64,000 bases of DNA from an uncultured Parabacteroides sp. (lineage in GTDB: Bacteria > Bacteroidota > Bacteroidia > Bacteroidales > Tannerellaceae), in the NCBI GenBank assembly GCA_934718155.1, contig CAKUZF010000009.1:17535-81534 (forward strand). The letters are read 5' to 3'. Shown here piece by piece: positions 9,584 to 17,411 of the stretch. The notes under the pieces are model-generated. The model was not told the origin of the DNA and ran no database searches. It was given only the letters and a program-made list of their open reading frames with translations. Position numbers and translations under genes: made by a program. The number at the start of each line of letters is the position of its first letter. Position 1 is the first letter of the stretch.

Positions 9584-9970
9584 TTAACGCTTACTGAACT
9601 GGAATCTTCTACGAGCCTTCGGCTGACCCGGCTTCTTACGCTCAACAGCACGGGGGTCACGAGTGATGAAGCCCTCTGCTCTCAACGTAGCCTTATCCTC
9701 AGGATTGATCTTTACCAAAGCACGTGCGATTGCCAAACGAGCAGCCTCTGACTGGCCCTTGAAACCACCACCGTCGAGGTTGATCTTGATATCATATTGC
9801 TCAGCTACGTTCAGCTTTGCCAACGGCTGCTTAACGATAAACTGAAGGATTGAAGAGGGGAAGTACTTGTCCAACTCACGCTTGTTGATGGTGATCTTAC
9901 CTGTACCCTCGCTTACGAAAACGCGTGCTACTGCAGCTTTACGTCTTCCGATTGCATTTACTACTTCCAT
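9584..9970 (-). CDS. rpsI: 30S ribosomal protein S9
   Basis: A 128-residue small-subunit protein whose C-terminal tail 'KARRRFQFSKR' reaches the decoding site. It starts 'MEVVNAIGRRKAAVARVF' and contains 'GGGFKGQSEAARLAIARAL'. It lies 5 bp after rplM, the usual L13-S9 pairing. About 140 bp separates it from rpsB, with no gene in between. Confidence 0.98.
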   Translation of the reverse strand: MEVVNAIGRRKAAVARVFVSEGTGKITINKRELDKYFPSSILQFIVKQPLAKLNVAEQYDIKINLDGGGFKGQSEAARLAIARALVKINPEDKATLRAEGFITRDPRAVERKKPGQPKARRRFQFSKR

Positions 9971-9975
9971 CGTGA

Positions 9976-10431
9976 TTATTTATATGAGTTTATATCGATT
10001 AACTTAGGTTGCTGTGCCTCGTGCTTGTGCTCTGTGCCTGCGTAAACATACATGTTTGTCAGCAACTTTGCACCCAGACGATTCTTGGGCAACATACCCT
10101 TAACTACTTTACGGAACAGATGATCTGCACCCTTCTTCAAAAGATCTGAAGGCGTGTAAGCGATCTGTCCACCGGGGTATCCGGTATATCTCAAATAAAT
10201 ACGATCGTTCCACTTGTTACCAGACAGAACGACTTTGTCTGCATTGATGATGATTACGTTATCACCACAGTCAACGTGCGGAGTGAAATTGGGTTTGTAC
10301 TTACCACGCAAAAGCTTCGCTACCTTTGCGCAAAGGCGACCTAACGTCTGACCCTCGGCGTCAACAATGACCCACTCTTTGTTTACAGTTGCCTTGTTTG
10401 CAGAAATGGTCTTAAAACTTAAAGTATCCAC
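9976..10431 (-). CDS. rplM: 50S ribosomal protein L13
   Basis: A 151-residue large-subunit protein. The motifs 'WVIVDAEGQTLGRL', 'VDCGDNVIIINADKV' and 'KGMLPKNRLG' are diagnostic. It is the first gene of the ribosomal operon, preceded by a leader of about 115 nt and a clear promoter. Autoregulation through this leader would be unsurprising, but no structured element could be confirmed by eye. Confidence 0.98.
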   Translation of the reverse strand: MDTLSFKTISANKATVNKEWVIVDAEGQTLGRLCAKVAKLLRGKYKPNFTPHVDCGDNVIIINADKVVLSGNKWNDRIYLRYTGYPGGQIAYTPSDLLKKGADHLFRKVVKGMLPKNRLGAKLLTNMYVYAGTEHKHEAQQPKLIDINSYK

Positions 10432-10555
10432 TGCTTTAAAATTAAATTAATTAATAACTCAAAAAACCAGCCTCTCCCCGTGCTTCCTCGGACACTATGA
10501 TTCCACAACGGGTTAAGTGCTAAACTGTTAGTACAATTTGATAATAATCGGCTTG

Positions 10556-10586
10556 CAAAGGTACGCCTTTTCTTTGAATAAACAAA
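10556..10586 (-). promoter_or_regulatory. Promoter of the rplM-rpsI-rpsB-tsf operon
   Basis: On the minus strand TTTG (10586-10583) and TACCTTTG (10563-10556) are 19 bp apart, a full match to the Bacteroides consensus. Confidence 0.75.
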
Positions 10587-10648
10587 GAAATCCAATTATT
10601 TTTCAAGTTATTACGCTCTTTGATGCGGTGGATATGCCGCAGCGGGGC

Positions 10649-11284
10649 TTATCGACGGAAGAAGTAGCCAACCGATAGGGTCACGTTGTTCTGATACACC
10701 GAGGTCTCTCCCTCTCGTTTCGTGGCCCGGCGGTCGATCAAACCCGTCAGGGCGCTCAGCTGGAAGAAGAACTTGTTATACTCAACAGCCAGGCCGATGT
10801 TGATGCCGAAGTCGCAAGGCTTCAGGTCTTTCTCTTCGCTGATGCCAAAGTGCAGCTCGGGATTCGTCTCGCGAGTCTTCATCTTGCCGTAGAACGACCA
10901 GTCGAAGGTCGGACCGGCGAACACGCTCATATAAACGTCGGTGAACTTCATCTTATAGGCCACGTCGATAGGCGTTTGCAACGAGTAATACCAGCACTTG
11001 TTATGCTGCGCCATGCCATAGATGTCTTGGTTGGAATAGTAGGATCCTCCTTGGTTCAGCAGGACCACCTCCGGGCGAAGCACCCATTTCTTGTTGGCGG
11101 AAAGGGGGACCTCCATGATGCCGGCCACACTAAAGCCGAAGCGAGCGCCCGACTCTGAGCGGTCGTTCACCTTCTGGATCAAACTGGAATAAGCGCCACC
11201 AGCCCTCACGCCAAACTCCACTTGGGCTTGGGCGGGCAGGATCAGGGTCAATGCGATCCCTATGAGTATGAGCAGCCTTTTCAT
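10649..11284 (-). CDS. Small outer-membrane beta-barrel protein (PorT-like)
   Basis: A 211-residue exported protein with signal peptide ending 'LPAQAQ'. The mature part begins with the typical 'EFGVRAGGAYSSL' strand and alternates hydrophobic and polar strands to the end ('VTLSVGYFFRR'). This is the outer membrane beta-barrel (OMP_b-brl_2/PorT-like) pattern, probably an eight-stranded barrel. The function is not known. It stands alone between rplM and a small secreted protein. An ATP-independent porin or envelope role is only inference. Confidence 0.75.
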   Translation of the reverse strand: MKRLLILIGIALTLILPAQAQVEFGVRAGGAYSSLIQKVNDRSESGARFGFSVAGIMEVPLSANKKWVLRPEVVLLNQGGSYYSNQDIYGMAQHNKCWYYSLQTPIDVAYKMKFTDVYMSVFAGPTFDWSFYGKMKTRETNPELHFGISEEKDLKPCDFGINIGLAVEYNKFFFQLSALTGLIDRRATKREGETSVYQNNVTLSVGYFFRR

Positions 11285-11349
11285 CTTCTTTCCTCCTTGC
11301 TTTATTTTAATGTACGCACGCGTGCGTGTACATATTCTATATGTTTGCC

Positions 11350-11670
11350 CTATCGAATCGCCACTTTTAGCACGGTGTCGCCTATGCGTATGATGTAATA
11401 TCCCTTGGCGATATCCAGCGCGTACTCCGCGGTTGGCTGTTTGATTTTGATCTCTTTCACCTTGATGCCTACAACGCTATAGACTTCCAACAGGCTGCCC
11501 ACCGGGGCGTTGCTCACCAAGATGCGGTTCTCGACGGTCGTGATCTCAATCTTTTCAGCGCGAGGCTGCTCGGCAGCATGAACTTCCGCTCCCGTATCGC
11601 GCTGTGATGCGTGAGCCGGAAGGCTTGCGACGAGCGCAAGAGTCAATGCAATGATATAGCCTGCCTTCAT
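11350..11670 (-). CDS. Small secreted protein consisting mainly of a T9SS type A-like sorting domain
   Basis: About 106 residues from the start chosen at 11670 ('MKAGYIIALTL'). That start lies inside the transcript expected from TATATTTG at 11691-11698; the longer ORF begins within the promoter. A signal peptide ends at 'LPAHA'. After a short linker, residues about 47-106 resemble a T9SS C-terminal domain: 'VGSLLEVYSVVGIKVKEI', then 'AKGYYIIRIGDTVLKVAIR'. No cargo domain precedes it. It may be an orphan sorting domain, a remnant of a larger cargo protein, or an unrelated small beta-sandwich. Confidence 0.6.
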   Translation of the reverse strand: MKAGYIIALTLALVASLPAHASQRDTGAEVHAAEQPRAEKIEITTVENRILVSNAPVGSLLEVYSVVGIKVKEIKIKQPTAEYALDIAKGYYIIRIGDTVLKVAIR

Positions 11671-11690
11671 ATACTGATTCGAAAGTGGCA

Positions 11691-11698
11691 CAAATATA
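11691..11698 (-). promoter_or_regulatory. -7 element of the small secreted protein
   Basis: TATATTTG on the minus strand, about 20 bp before the chosen start. No -33 element was found at the expected distance. Confidence 0.4.
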
Positions 11699-11742
11699 AC
11701 AAGTTTTTGGCATATCGGAAAGGGTTTGCGGGCTTTTTGCGG

Positions 11743-12657
11743 CTAAAGTGTCAATCGGAGCCCTTCATTGGCGAGTGTCGTGTCGGGAAAGATGGCGTCG
11801 GCCTCTTCCTTGAGATGCTTCACGCTTTCGTAACGAGCTGAGTAGTGACCAATTACCAACCGCTTCACATGGGCATCCTTGGCGATCTGCGCCGCTTGTC
11901 GAGCCGTGCTGTGGAAGGTCTCTTTGGCCCGTGCGGCGTCGCATTCGGCGAAGGTTGCCTCGTGATAGAGCAGATCCACCCCTTCGAGCAGCGGGATCAG
12001 CGAGGGCTGGTAGGCCGTGTCGGAGCAGTAGGCATAGCGCTTGGGCGGCTCGGCGGCACGTGTCAGTCGGCTGTTGGGGACCACCTCTCCATCGGGGGTC
12101 ACGAAGTCGGCTCCCTCTTTCAGGTGCTGAATCATGGCCACGGGCACTTGGTAGAAGTCTATCATGTCGCGCACGATGTGGCGCGCCTTGGGCTTCTCGG
12201 CAAACAGGTAGCCGCAGCAGGGCACACGGTGTTTCAACGGCAGCGAATAGACCTGCAGCGAGCGATCCTCCATCACCAGCTGGTGGCTTGTCGGGTCGAT
12301 CGGGTTGAAGCGCACCTCGAAGGGCAGCCCTTGGCAGAAGAGCGCGAGGATGGGGCGCATATAGTCTTCGATCTCCTTGGGGCCATGAATCACCAGCTCC
12401 CCCATCCGTCCGAGCATGCCCAGCGTAGAGAGCAACCCGGGCAGGCCGAAGCAATGGTCGCCATGCAAGTGGGAAATGAATATGTGGTTTAGGCGGCTGA
12501 ATTTTATGTGATTGTAGCGCATTTGCACCTGTGTGCCCTCGCCGCAATCTATCATGTAAAGCTTGTCGCGCAAATCCACCACCTGCGAGGTGGCCCAATG
12601 GTGCGTGGTAGGCAAAGCGGAGCCGCATCCTAAAATCGTAACGTCGAAATCTGCCAT
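11743..12657 (-). CDS. rnz: Ribonuclease Z (tRNA 3' endonuclease)
   Basis: A 304-residue metallo-beta-lactamase-fold nuclease that removes tRNA 3' trailers. The zinc motif 'SHLHGDHCFGLPG' (HxHxDH) lies near residue 60. Later ligands are in 'YCSDTAY' and 'LVIGHYSARY'. The start 'FDVTILGCGSALPT' is typical, and the length equals the usual bacterial form. It is monocistronic, with TATCTTTG upstream at 12694-12687. Confidence 0.95.
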   Translation of the reverse strand: MADFDVTILGCGSALPTTHHWATSQVVDLRDKLYMIDCGEGTQVQMRYNHIKFSRLNHIFISHLHGDHCFGLPGLLSTLGMLGRMGELVIHGPKEIEDYMRPILALFCQGLPFEVRFNPIDPTSHQLVMEDRSLQVYSLPLKHRVPCCGYLFAEKPKARHIVRDMIDFYQVPVAMIQHLKEGADFVTPDGEVVPNSRLTRAAEPPKRYAYCSDTAYQPSLIPLLEGVDLLYHEATFAECDAARAKETFHSTARQAAQIAKDAHVKRLVIGHYSARYESVKHLKEEADAIFPDTTLANEGLRLTL

Positions 12658-12686
12658 GGTCTTATTCTAATCTGTAAACAGCAAGA

Positions 12687-12694
12687 CAAAGATA
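12687..12694 (-). promoter_or_regulatory. -7 element of rnz
   Basis: TATCTTTG on the minus strand, 30 bp before the rnz start codon. No clear -33 element. Confidence 0.45.
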
Positions 12695-12745
12695 CGACAA
12701 AAGGACGATTAATCTGTGAAAAATCATGAAAAGAACAGTTTATGC

Positions 12746-12776
12746 TTTGGGAGTTGCGCAGGAATGGCTATTTTTG
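12746..12776 (+). promoter_or_regulatory. Orphan promoter upstream of the candidate sRNA
   Basis: TTTG at 12746-12749 and TATTTTTG at 12769-12776 are separated by 19 bp, a full consensus match with no gene directly downstream. Confidence 0.55.
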
Positions 12777-12782
12777 TTTGCT

Positions 12783-12917
12783 ATCCTTTTGTCGAAAGAG
12801 AAAAGGGTTGGCAACACGTGAAAGTGTTTATCTAAGCCTTAACTAACTTTTTCTTTTTGTTTAAAACGGTTAAGTAGAAGAGACGGCCCAGCGAGAGCTT
12901 CGCCGCCTCTTTTTTTG
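12783..12917 (+). ncRNA. Candidate intergenic small RNA
   Basis: A transcript of about 135 nt is predicted from the orphan promoter to a hairpin (12879-12887 pairing with 12902-12910, one mismatch) followed by seven T. The interval is A/T-rich with no good ORF on the plus strand. Family unknown; the call rests only on the promoter-terminator pair. Confidence 0.35.
12879..12917 (+). terminator. Intrinsic terminator of the candidate sRNA
   Basis: Stem AGAGACGGC / GCCGCCTCT with one mismatch, then a T-run. It lies more than 400 bp upstream of the next plus-strand gene. Confidence 0.55.
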
Positions 12918-13010
12918 TTCCATTTTTTATTGTAAAAAAAACGATATGCTCGCGATTTGCGAGAAATAAAAGGTATTGTGTAAAATTTGATGTCTGTTGT
13001 TCAAAACCAC

Positions 13011-13200
13011 GTTGCCCGATGCTCAAAAATTCGTTGCCCGTTGGCGTAAATTTCGTTGCCCGTCGTTATAAATTTTGTTGCCCGTCGTTTTGATCTTCCG
13101 TTGCCCGTGTTTTTTTACGCCGTTGCCCGTCGTTTTTCACGCCAATCACCATGTTTTTTCACGCCGATGGCCGTGGTTTTTCGCACTATTGTCCTTGGTT
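13011..13200 (+). repeat. Degenerate 22-bp tandem array (GTTGCCCG core)
   Basis: The core GTTGCCCG starts at 13011, 13033, 13055, 13077, 13100 and 13122, i.e. every 22 bp with one 23-bp step. Weaker copies continue in phase near 13144, 13166 and 13188. The rest of each unit is T-rich (for example CGTTTTTCACGCC). The period is not a multiple of three, so the array is not coding. Confidence 0.8.
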
Positions 13201-13252
13201 TTAATTGCAGTAGGAAATGCCTCGTTTTTGCTTCAAAATAAAATAAAAACGT

Positions 13253-13260
13253 TATTTTTG
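13253..13260 (+). promoter_or_regulatory. -7 element of the second M28 peptidase
   Basis: TATTTTTG at 13253-13260. A TTTG at 13227-13230 is 22 bp upstream, slightly beyond the ideal spacing. It lies downstream of the 22-bp array. Confidence 0.5.
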
Positions 13261-13322
13261 CATGCAGATTGAAAGGAAGAGCCTCGGCGCGTTTCTATAA
13301 GACATGTATAATATATAGTGAA

Positions 13323-14927
13323 ATGATGAAAAAGAGATTATTTTGGGCATTCTGTTGCATGATGGCTTTGAGCCTCTCGGCTATCGCACAGACAGATGAC
13401 GACGGGTTGGCCTACTTCAAGGAGCGGATCAAGACCTTAAGTTCGGATGAGTTTGGCGGACGTAAACCGCTGACGGAGTATGAGACGAAGACGATCAACT
13501 ACATCGCCGATGAGTTTAAGAAGCTGGGCTTGGAGCCTGCCAACAACGGGAGCTATTTCCAGCCGGTGAAGGAGATCGCTACGTTTACGCGTCCGCAGGG
13601 CAACAAGATTGCGGTGAAGGGCGCGAAAGGCAAGACGGAGCTGCAATTCTCCGACGACATCGTGATTTGGACCAATCGCGGACAAGAGAAGGTGGTGATT
13701 CCCAACACCGATTACGTGTTTGTCGGCTTCGGCATCAACGCACCGGAGTATAACTGGAACGACTACGAGGGCGTCGATGTGAAGGGCAAGATTGTCATCG
13801 CCATGGTGAACGATCCGGGCTTCTACGACGCAAAGTTGTTCCGTGGCAAGAACATGACCTACTATGGCCGCTGGACTTACAAACACGAGGAGGCGGAGCG
13901 TCAGGGAGCGGCTGGCTGCCTGGTGCTGCACAACGAGGCTGCGGCTTCCTACGGCTGGAAAGTGTGCCAATCCTCTCATGTGCAGAATAACATCGGCTTG
14001 TGCGACGAGACGATGAACGCTTCGGCCATCGCCATGAAGGGCTGGTTGGCCGAGGAGGCATGCCGACGCATCTTCCAGGTGAGCGGCGTGAACTTCGACG
14101 AGACCATCGCGGCCGCTAAGCAGCCGGGCTTCAAGAGCTTCACGATGAAGGCGAAGAGCAAGGTGCAGCTGAACGTGAAGATGTCGGTTGGCGAGTCGAA
14201 CAATGTGGCGGCCGTATTGCCCGGAACCGACTTGAAGGACGAGTATCTTGTATGCACAGCGCATTGGGATCATTTCGGCATCGGCACGCCGGTGAATGGC
14301 GACAGCATCTACAATGGCGCCAGCGATAACGCTTCGGGCGTAGCCGCCTTGATGTGGTTGGCACGCAAGTATCAGCAATCGCCTGTACACCCGCGCCGTT
14401 CGATCGTCTTTGTGGCTGTCACCTCCGAAGAGTGCGGCCTGCTGGGCTCTCAGCACTATTGCGAGCATCCGCTCTTCCCGCTCTCTAAGACGGCTATCTG
14501 CCTCAACTTCGATGGTTCGGCTCCGGCGGAGCGTACGCACGATGTCTCTTTGCGTGCGGCGGGAAAGACCAACACCGATGCGTTGGTTGTAGCGATGGCC
14601 GCTGCGCAAGGTCGCCGGGTGAACATCATCACCGAGGATCCCGCGGGCGGCTACTTCCGTTCAGACCATTTCAACTTCGTGAAGAAGGGTGTCCCGACGG
14701 TTTTGGCCGGCGGCGGACGCGACTATGTGGATAAGGCTCGCCACGAGGCAAAGCCGAAGGTGTATCGTTATCACCAGCCCAACGACGAGTACGACGAGTC
14801 GTGGTGGGATTTCGACGGCGCGATGGAGAACCTCAACCTGATGTACAGCATCGGCTTGATCATCGCAAACAACGACGAGATGCCGAAATGGACGAAGGAT
14901 GCCGATTTTCAGCGCATGGCCGACTAA
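13323..14927 (+). CDS. Secreted M28-family metallopeptidase with PA domain
   Basis: About 534 residues from the start at 13323 ('MMKKRLFW'). This start is preferred over 13269 because it gives a clean signal peptide (ending 'LSAIAQ') and lies within the expected transcript. All five M28 metal ligands look canonical: His in 'TAHWDHFG', Asp in 'GASDNASG', Glu-Glu in 'TSEECGLLGS', Asp in 'LNFDGSAP' and His in 'YRYHQPND'. A PA-type insert lies between the N-terminal helices and the catalytic domain. It is monocistronic with its own promoter and terminator. It is a paralogue of the peptidase at 4863 but not adjacent to any transporter. Confidence 0.92.
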   Translation: MMKKRLFWAFCCMMALSLSAIAQTDDDGLAYFKERIKTLSSDEFGGRKPLTEYETKTINYIADEFKKLGLEPANNGSYFQPVKEIATFTRPQGNKIAVKGAKGKTELQFSDDIVIWTNRGQEKVVIPNTDYVFVGFGINAPEYNWNDYEGVDVKGKIVIAMVNDPGFYDAKLFRGKNMTYYGRWTYKHEEAERQGAAGCLVLHNEAAASYGWKVCQSSHVQNNIGLCDETMNASAIAMKGWLAEEACRRIFQVSGVNFDETIAAAKQPGFKSFTMKAKSKVQLNVKMSVGESNNVAAVLPGTDLKDEYLVCTAHWDHFGIGTPVNGDSIYNGASDNASGVAALMWLARKYQQSPVHPRRSIVFVAVTSEECGLLGSQHYCEHPLFPLSKTAICLNFDGSAPAERTHDVSLRAAGKTNTDALVVAMAAAQGRRVNIITEDPAGGYFRSDHFNFVKKGVPTVLAGGGRDYVDKARHEAKPKVYRYHQPNDEYDESWWDFDGAMENLNLMYSIGLIIANNDEMPKWTKDADFQRMAD

Positions 14928-14965
14928 GGATTTGGACTGATACATACTGATTATCAAACGAAACG

Positions 14966-14999
14966 AGCGTGTGGGGCGAAGGCTTCACACGCTTTTTTT
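14966..14999 (+). terminator. Terminator after the M28 peptidase
   Basis: AGCGTGTG (14966-14973) pairs with CACACGCT (14986-14993), followed by seven T. Confidence 0.8.
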
Positions 15000-15070
15000 A
15001 TCGTTTGTTGTCAAGCTGCCAATTAAGTTGTACATTCGCGCCCGTTGAACAAAAAGAATAAGGATAGGTT

Positions 15071-16354
15071 ATGAATTTGATCGATATTTATCAGTTGTTT
15101 TTACACCATCAGCAGGTCACGACCGACAGCCGCCATTGTCCGGCAGGCTCGCTTTTCTTCGCGCTAAAGGGCGAGCGCTTTGATGGTAACCAATATGCCA
15201 GCAAGGCGCTGAAAGCTGGTTGCGCCTATGCGATCATCGACGATCCGGCTTGCTACGAGGGCGAACGGACCATCTTGGTAGACGATGTGCTCACCACGCT
15301 TCAGCAGCTGGCGCAGCATCACCGCAGGGCGTTGGGGTTGCCCATCCTTGGCATCACGGGCACCAATGGAAAGACCACGACCAAGGAGCTGGTCGCCGCG
15401 GTGTTGGCCACCAAATACAATGTGCTCTACACCGAGGGGAATCTCAACAATCAAATTGGTGTGCCCTTAACCCTGTTGCGCCTGAATCCCGACCATGAGT
15501 TTGCCGTGATCGAGATGGGAGCCAGCCATCCGGGCGATATCAAGGAGCTGGTGGAACTGGTACATCCCAACTATGGTTTGATCACAAACGTAGGTTGCGC
15601 CCACCTGGAGGGCTTCGGCTCATATGAGGGCGTGCTGAACACGAAGTGCGAGCTGTATGATTTCCTGCGTCGCACGAAGGGGAAGGTGTTCGTCAAGGCT
15701 GAAAGCCAGGAGTTGCGCCAGAAAGCCAAAGGGCTGGAGCAAATCCTGTATGGAGAGAGCGATGAGGCTTTCGCTTCGGGCCATGTGGTAAGTTGCGATC
15801 CTTTTTTGACGTTCGATTGGAAGCAGCAGGGCAAGCTCCACACCGTAGAGACCCACTTGATAGGCGGCTACAACTTGGATAATGTCTTGGCTGCGGTGGC
15901 TATCGGGCGCTATCTGAAGGTGCCGGCCGAGCGTATCAGCCGTGCGATTGCGGCTTATGAGCCGACCAACAACCGCTCACAGCTGAAGCAGACCGCCAAG
16001 AACAGCCTGATAGTCGATGCCTATAATGCCAATCCCAGCAGCATGAAGGTAGCTATCGAGAACTTCAAGCAGATGCGGGTGAGCCCAAAGGCGGTCATAT
16101 TGGGCGATATGCGCGAGCTGGGCGAGACAAGCGACGCGCTCCACGCCGAGGTGGTTGAGCAGCTGAAGGCGGCAGGATTCGACAAGGTCATCCTGTGTGG
16201 CAACCATTTCTCGAAGGTGGGCCAAGCGTTCGCTCCCTATAAAGACACGGAGGCGCTTATGCAGGCTTTGCAGGCTGCTCCCTTAGAGGGCTACCACGTC
16301 TTGATCAAGGGCTCGCATAGCATGGGGTTGGAGAAAGTGGCCGAACTGTTGTGA
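15071..16354 (+). CDS. murF: UDP-MurNAc-tripeptide-D-Ala-D-Ala ligase
   Basis: A 427-residue cytoplasmic Mur ligase that adds D-Ala-D-Ala to the peptidoglycan precursor using ATP. The N-terminal 'TTDSRHCPAGSLFFALKG' substrate-binding segment is MurF-type. The ATP loop is 'GITGTNGKTTTKEL' (about 92-105). 'NNRSQLKQT' and 'VDAYNANPSSM' mark the Mur C-terminal fold. It is unusually far from a mur/dcw cluster. A near-consensus TACATTCG at 15031-15038 may drive it. Confidence 0.95.
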   Translation: MNLIDIYQLFLHHQQVTTDSRHCPAGSLFFALKGERFDGNQYASKALKAGCAYAIIDDPACYEGERTILVDDVLTTLQQLAQHHRRALGLPILGITGTNGKTTTKELVAAVLATKYNVLYTEGNLNNQIGVPLTLLRLNPDHEFAVIEMGASHPGDIKELVELVHPNYGLITNVGCAHLEGFGSYEGVLNTKCELYDFLRRTKGKVFVKAESQELRQKAKGLEQILYGESDEAFASGHVVSCDPFLTFDWKQQGKLHTVETHLIGGYNLDNVLAAVAIGRYLKVPAERISRAIAAYEPTNNRSQLKQTAKNSLIVDAYNANPSSMKVAIENFKQMRVSPKAVILGDMRELGETSDALHAEVVEQLKAAGFDKVILCGNHFSKVGQAFAPYKDTEALMQALQAAPLEGYHVLIKGSHSMGLEKVAELL

Positions 16355-16371
16355 GAATGAGGGCTTTTTGC

Positions 16372-16379
16372 TACTTTTG
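16372..16379 (+). promoter_or_regulatory. -7 element of the PfkB kinase
   Basis: TACTTTTG, 33 bp before the start codon. No strong -33 element. Confidence 0.4.
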
Positions 16380-16412
16380 CGTTCATCATAAAATATAAAG
16401 ACAAAGAAGGCA

Positions 16413-17306
16413 ATGAACAAATATGAACTTTGTTGCGTAGGGCATATCACCTTGGATAAGGTTGTGACCCCGAAGAATACGGTCTATATGCCGGGAGGAA
16501 CGTCCTATTATTTCTCCCATGCGATCAAGCATTTCGACGACATCAACTATGCTTTGGTGACCGCCTTGGCCGAGAGCGAGATGCAATCGGTCGAAGAGTT
16601 GCGGGCTGAGGGCGTGGAGGTTGCGGTTATGCCGAGTCGGCATACCGTTTATTTCGAGAACATCTATGGCGAGAACCAAGACAACCGCACACAGCGTGTT
16701 TTGGTGAAAGCCGATCCCTTCTCGATTGATTATCTGCGGCAGATCGAGGCCCAGATCTTCCATTTGGGCAGCCTGTTGGCCGACGACTTCTCTTTAGAGG
16801 TGGTGCGCTATCTTTCGCAGAAAGGGTTGGTGTCGGTCGATTCGCAAGGCTATTTGCGCGAGGTTCGCGAGCAGAATGTCTATGCGGTAGACTGGCCAGA
16901 GAAGAAGGAGGTGCTACGCTATGTGCACTTCTTGAAGGCGAATGAGCATGAGATGGAGGTGCTGACGGGCTATACGGATCCCGAGCAGGCGGCGAAAGAG
17001 ATTTACAGTTGGGGCGTGAAAGAGGTCTTGCTGACCTTTGGCAGCATGGGCTCGTTGATCTATGACGGCGAGACGTTCCATCGCATTCCGGCTTACCTTC
17101 CCACTGAGGTGGTGAATGCCACGGGAGCAGGCGACACCTATATGACGGGCTATCTGTATCAGCGGGCGAAAGGAGCCAGCATCGAGGAGGCTGGATGCTT
17201 TGCGGCGGCGATGACCACCTTGAAGATCGAGGGCATGGGCCCGTTCAGTGGCACGAAGGCCGACGTCCTTCAGTGTATGCAGACGAGAGAGAAGCGATAT
17301 CTCTAA
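16413..17306 (+). CDS. PfkB-family sugar/nucleoside kinase
   Basis: A 297-residue cytoplasmic kinase of the ribokinase fold. The C-terminal signature 'NATGAGDTYMTGYLY' carries the catalytic Asp and anion hole. The N-terminal half has a 'MPGGTSYYFSHAI' glycine pair typical of substrate binding. The substrate is not evident. It does not match fructokinase, ribokinase or adenosine kinase well enough to name. It is downstream of murF but separately promoted. Confidence 0.85.
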   Translation: MNKYELCCVGHITLDKVVTPKNTVYMPGGTSYYFSHAIKHFDDINYALVTALAESEMQSVEELRAEGVEVAVMPSRHTVYFENIYGENQDNRTQRVLVKADPFSIDYLRQIEAQIFHLGSLLADDFSLEVVRYLSQKGLVSVDSQGYLREVREQNVYAVDWPEKKEVLRYVHFLKANEHEMEVLTGYTDPEQAAKEIYSWGVKEVLLTFGSMGSLIYDGETFHRIPAYLPTEVVNATGAGDTYMTGYLYQRAKGASIEEAGCFAAAMTTLKIEGMGPFSGTKADVLQCMQTREKRYL

Positions 17307-17328
17307 ATAGATTTACAGCGTATAAGCG

Positions 17329-17374
17329 TTAGGCCTATGGATCCAACAAATCCATAGGCCTAAATTGTTTTTTT
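17329..17374. terminator. Strong terminator between pfkB-type kinase and TonB receptor
   Basis: A perfect 14-bp inverted repeat (17329-17342 with 17350-17363) and a seven-base loop, followed by a T-rich run on the plus strand. The genes on either side converge. Confidence 0.85.
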
Positions 17375-17411
17375 GCGATTTGCAGACGTTCCTTCTTATC
17401 ATGTTTAGCTT

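Larger units (their letters stand above)
12658..13322. other. 665-bp intergenic region
   Basis: No convincing gene. It holds the rnz promoter, a candidate small RNA with its own promoter and terminator (12783-12917), a 22-bp tandem array (13011-13200) and the promoter of the following peptidase. Confidence 0.7.

Noticed and set aside
10432..10555. Riboswitch or known ribosomal leader before rplM
   Set aside because: A leader of this length invites such a structure, but I could not establish conserved pairing by eye.
12832..13026. 64-codon minus-strand frame before the 22-bp array
   Set aside because: Very A/T-rich, lysine-rich translation without homology-like features; it also runs through the sRNA terminator on the other strand.
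13056..13241. Open frames on the plus strand within the 22-bp array
   Set aside because: Their peptides merely translate the array in shifting frames; the 22-bp period is not a multiple of three and no start signal precedes them.
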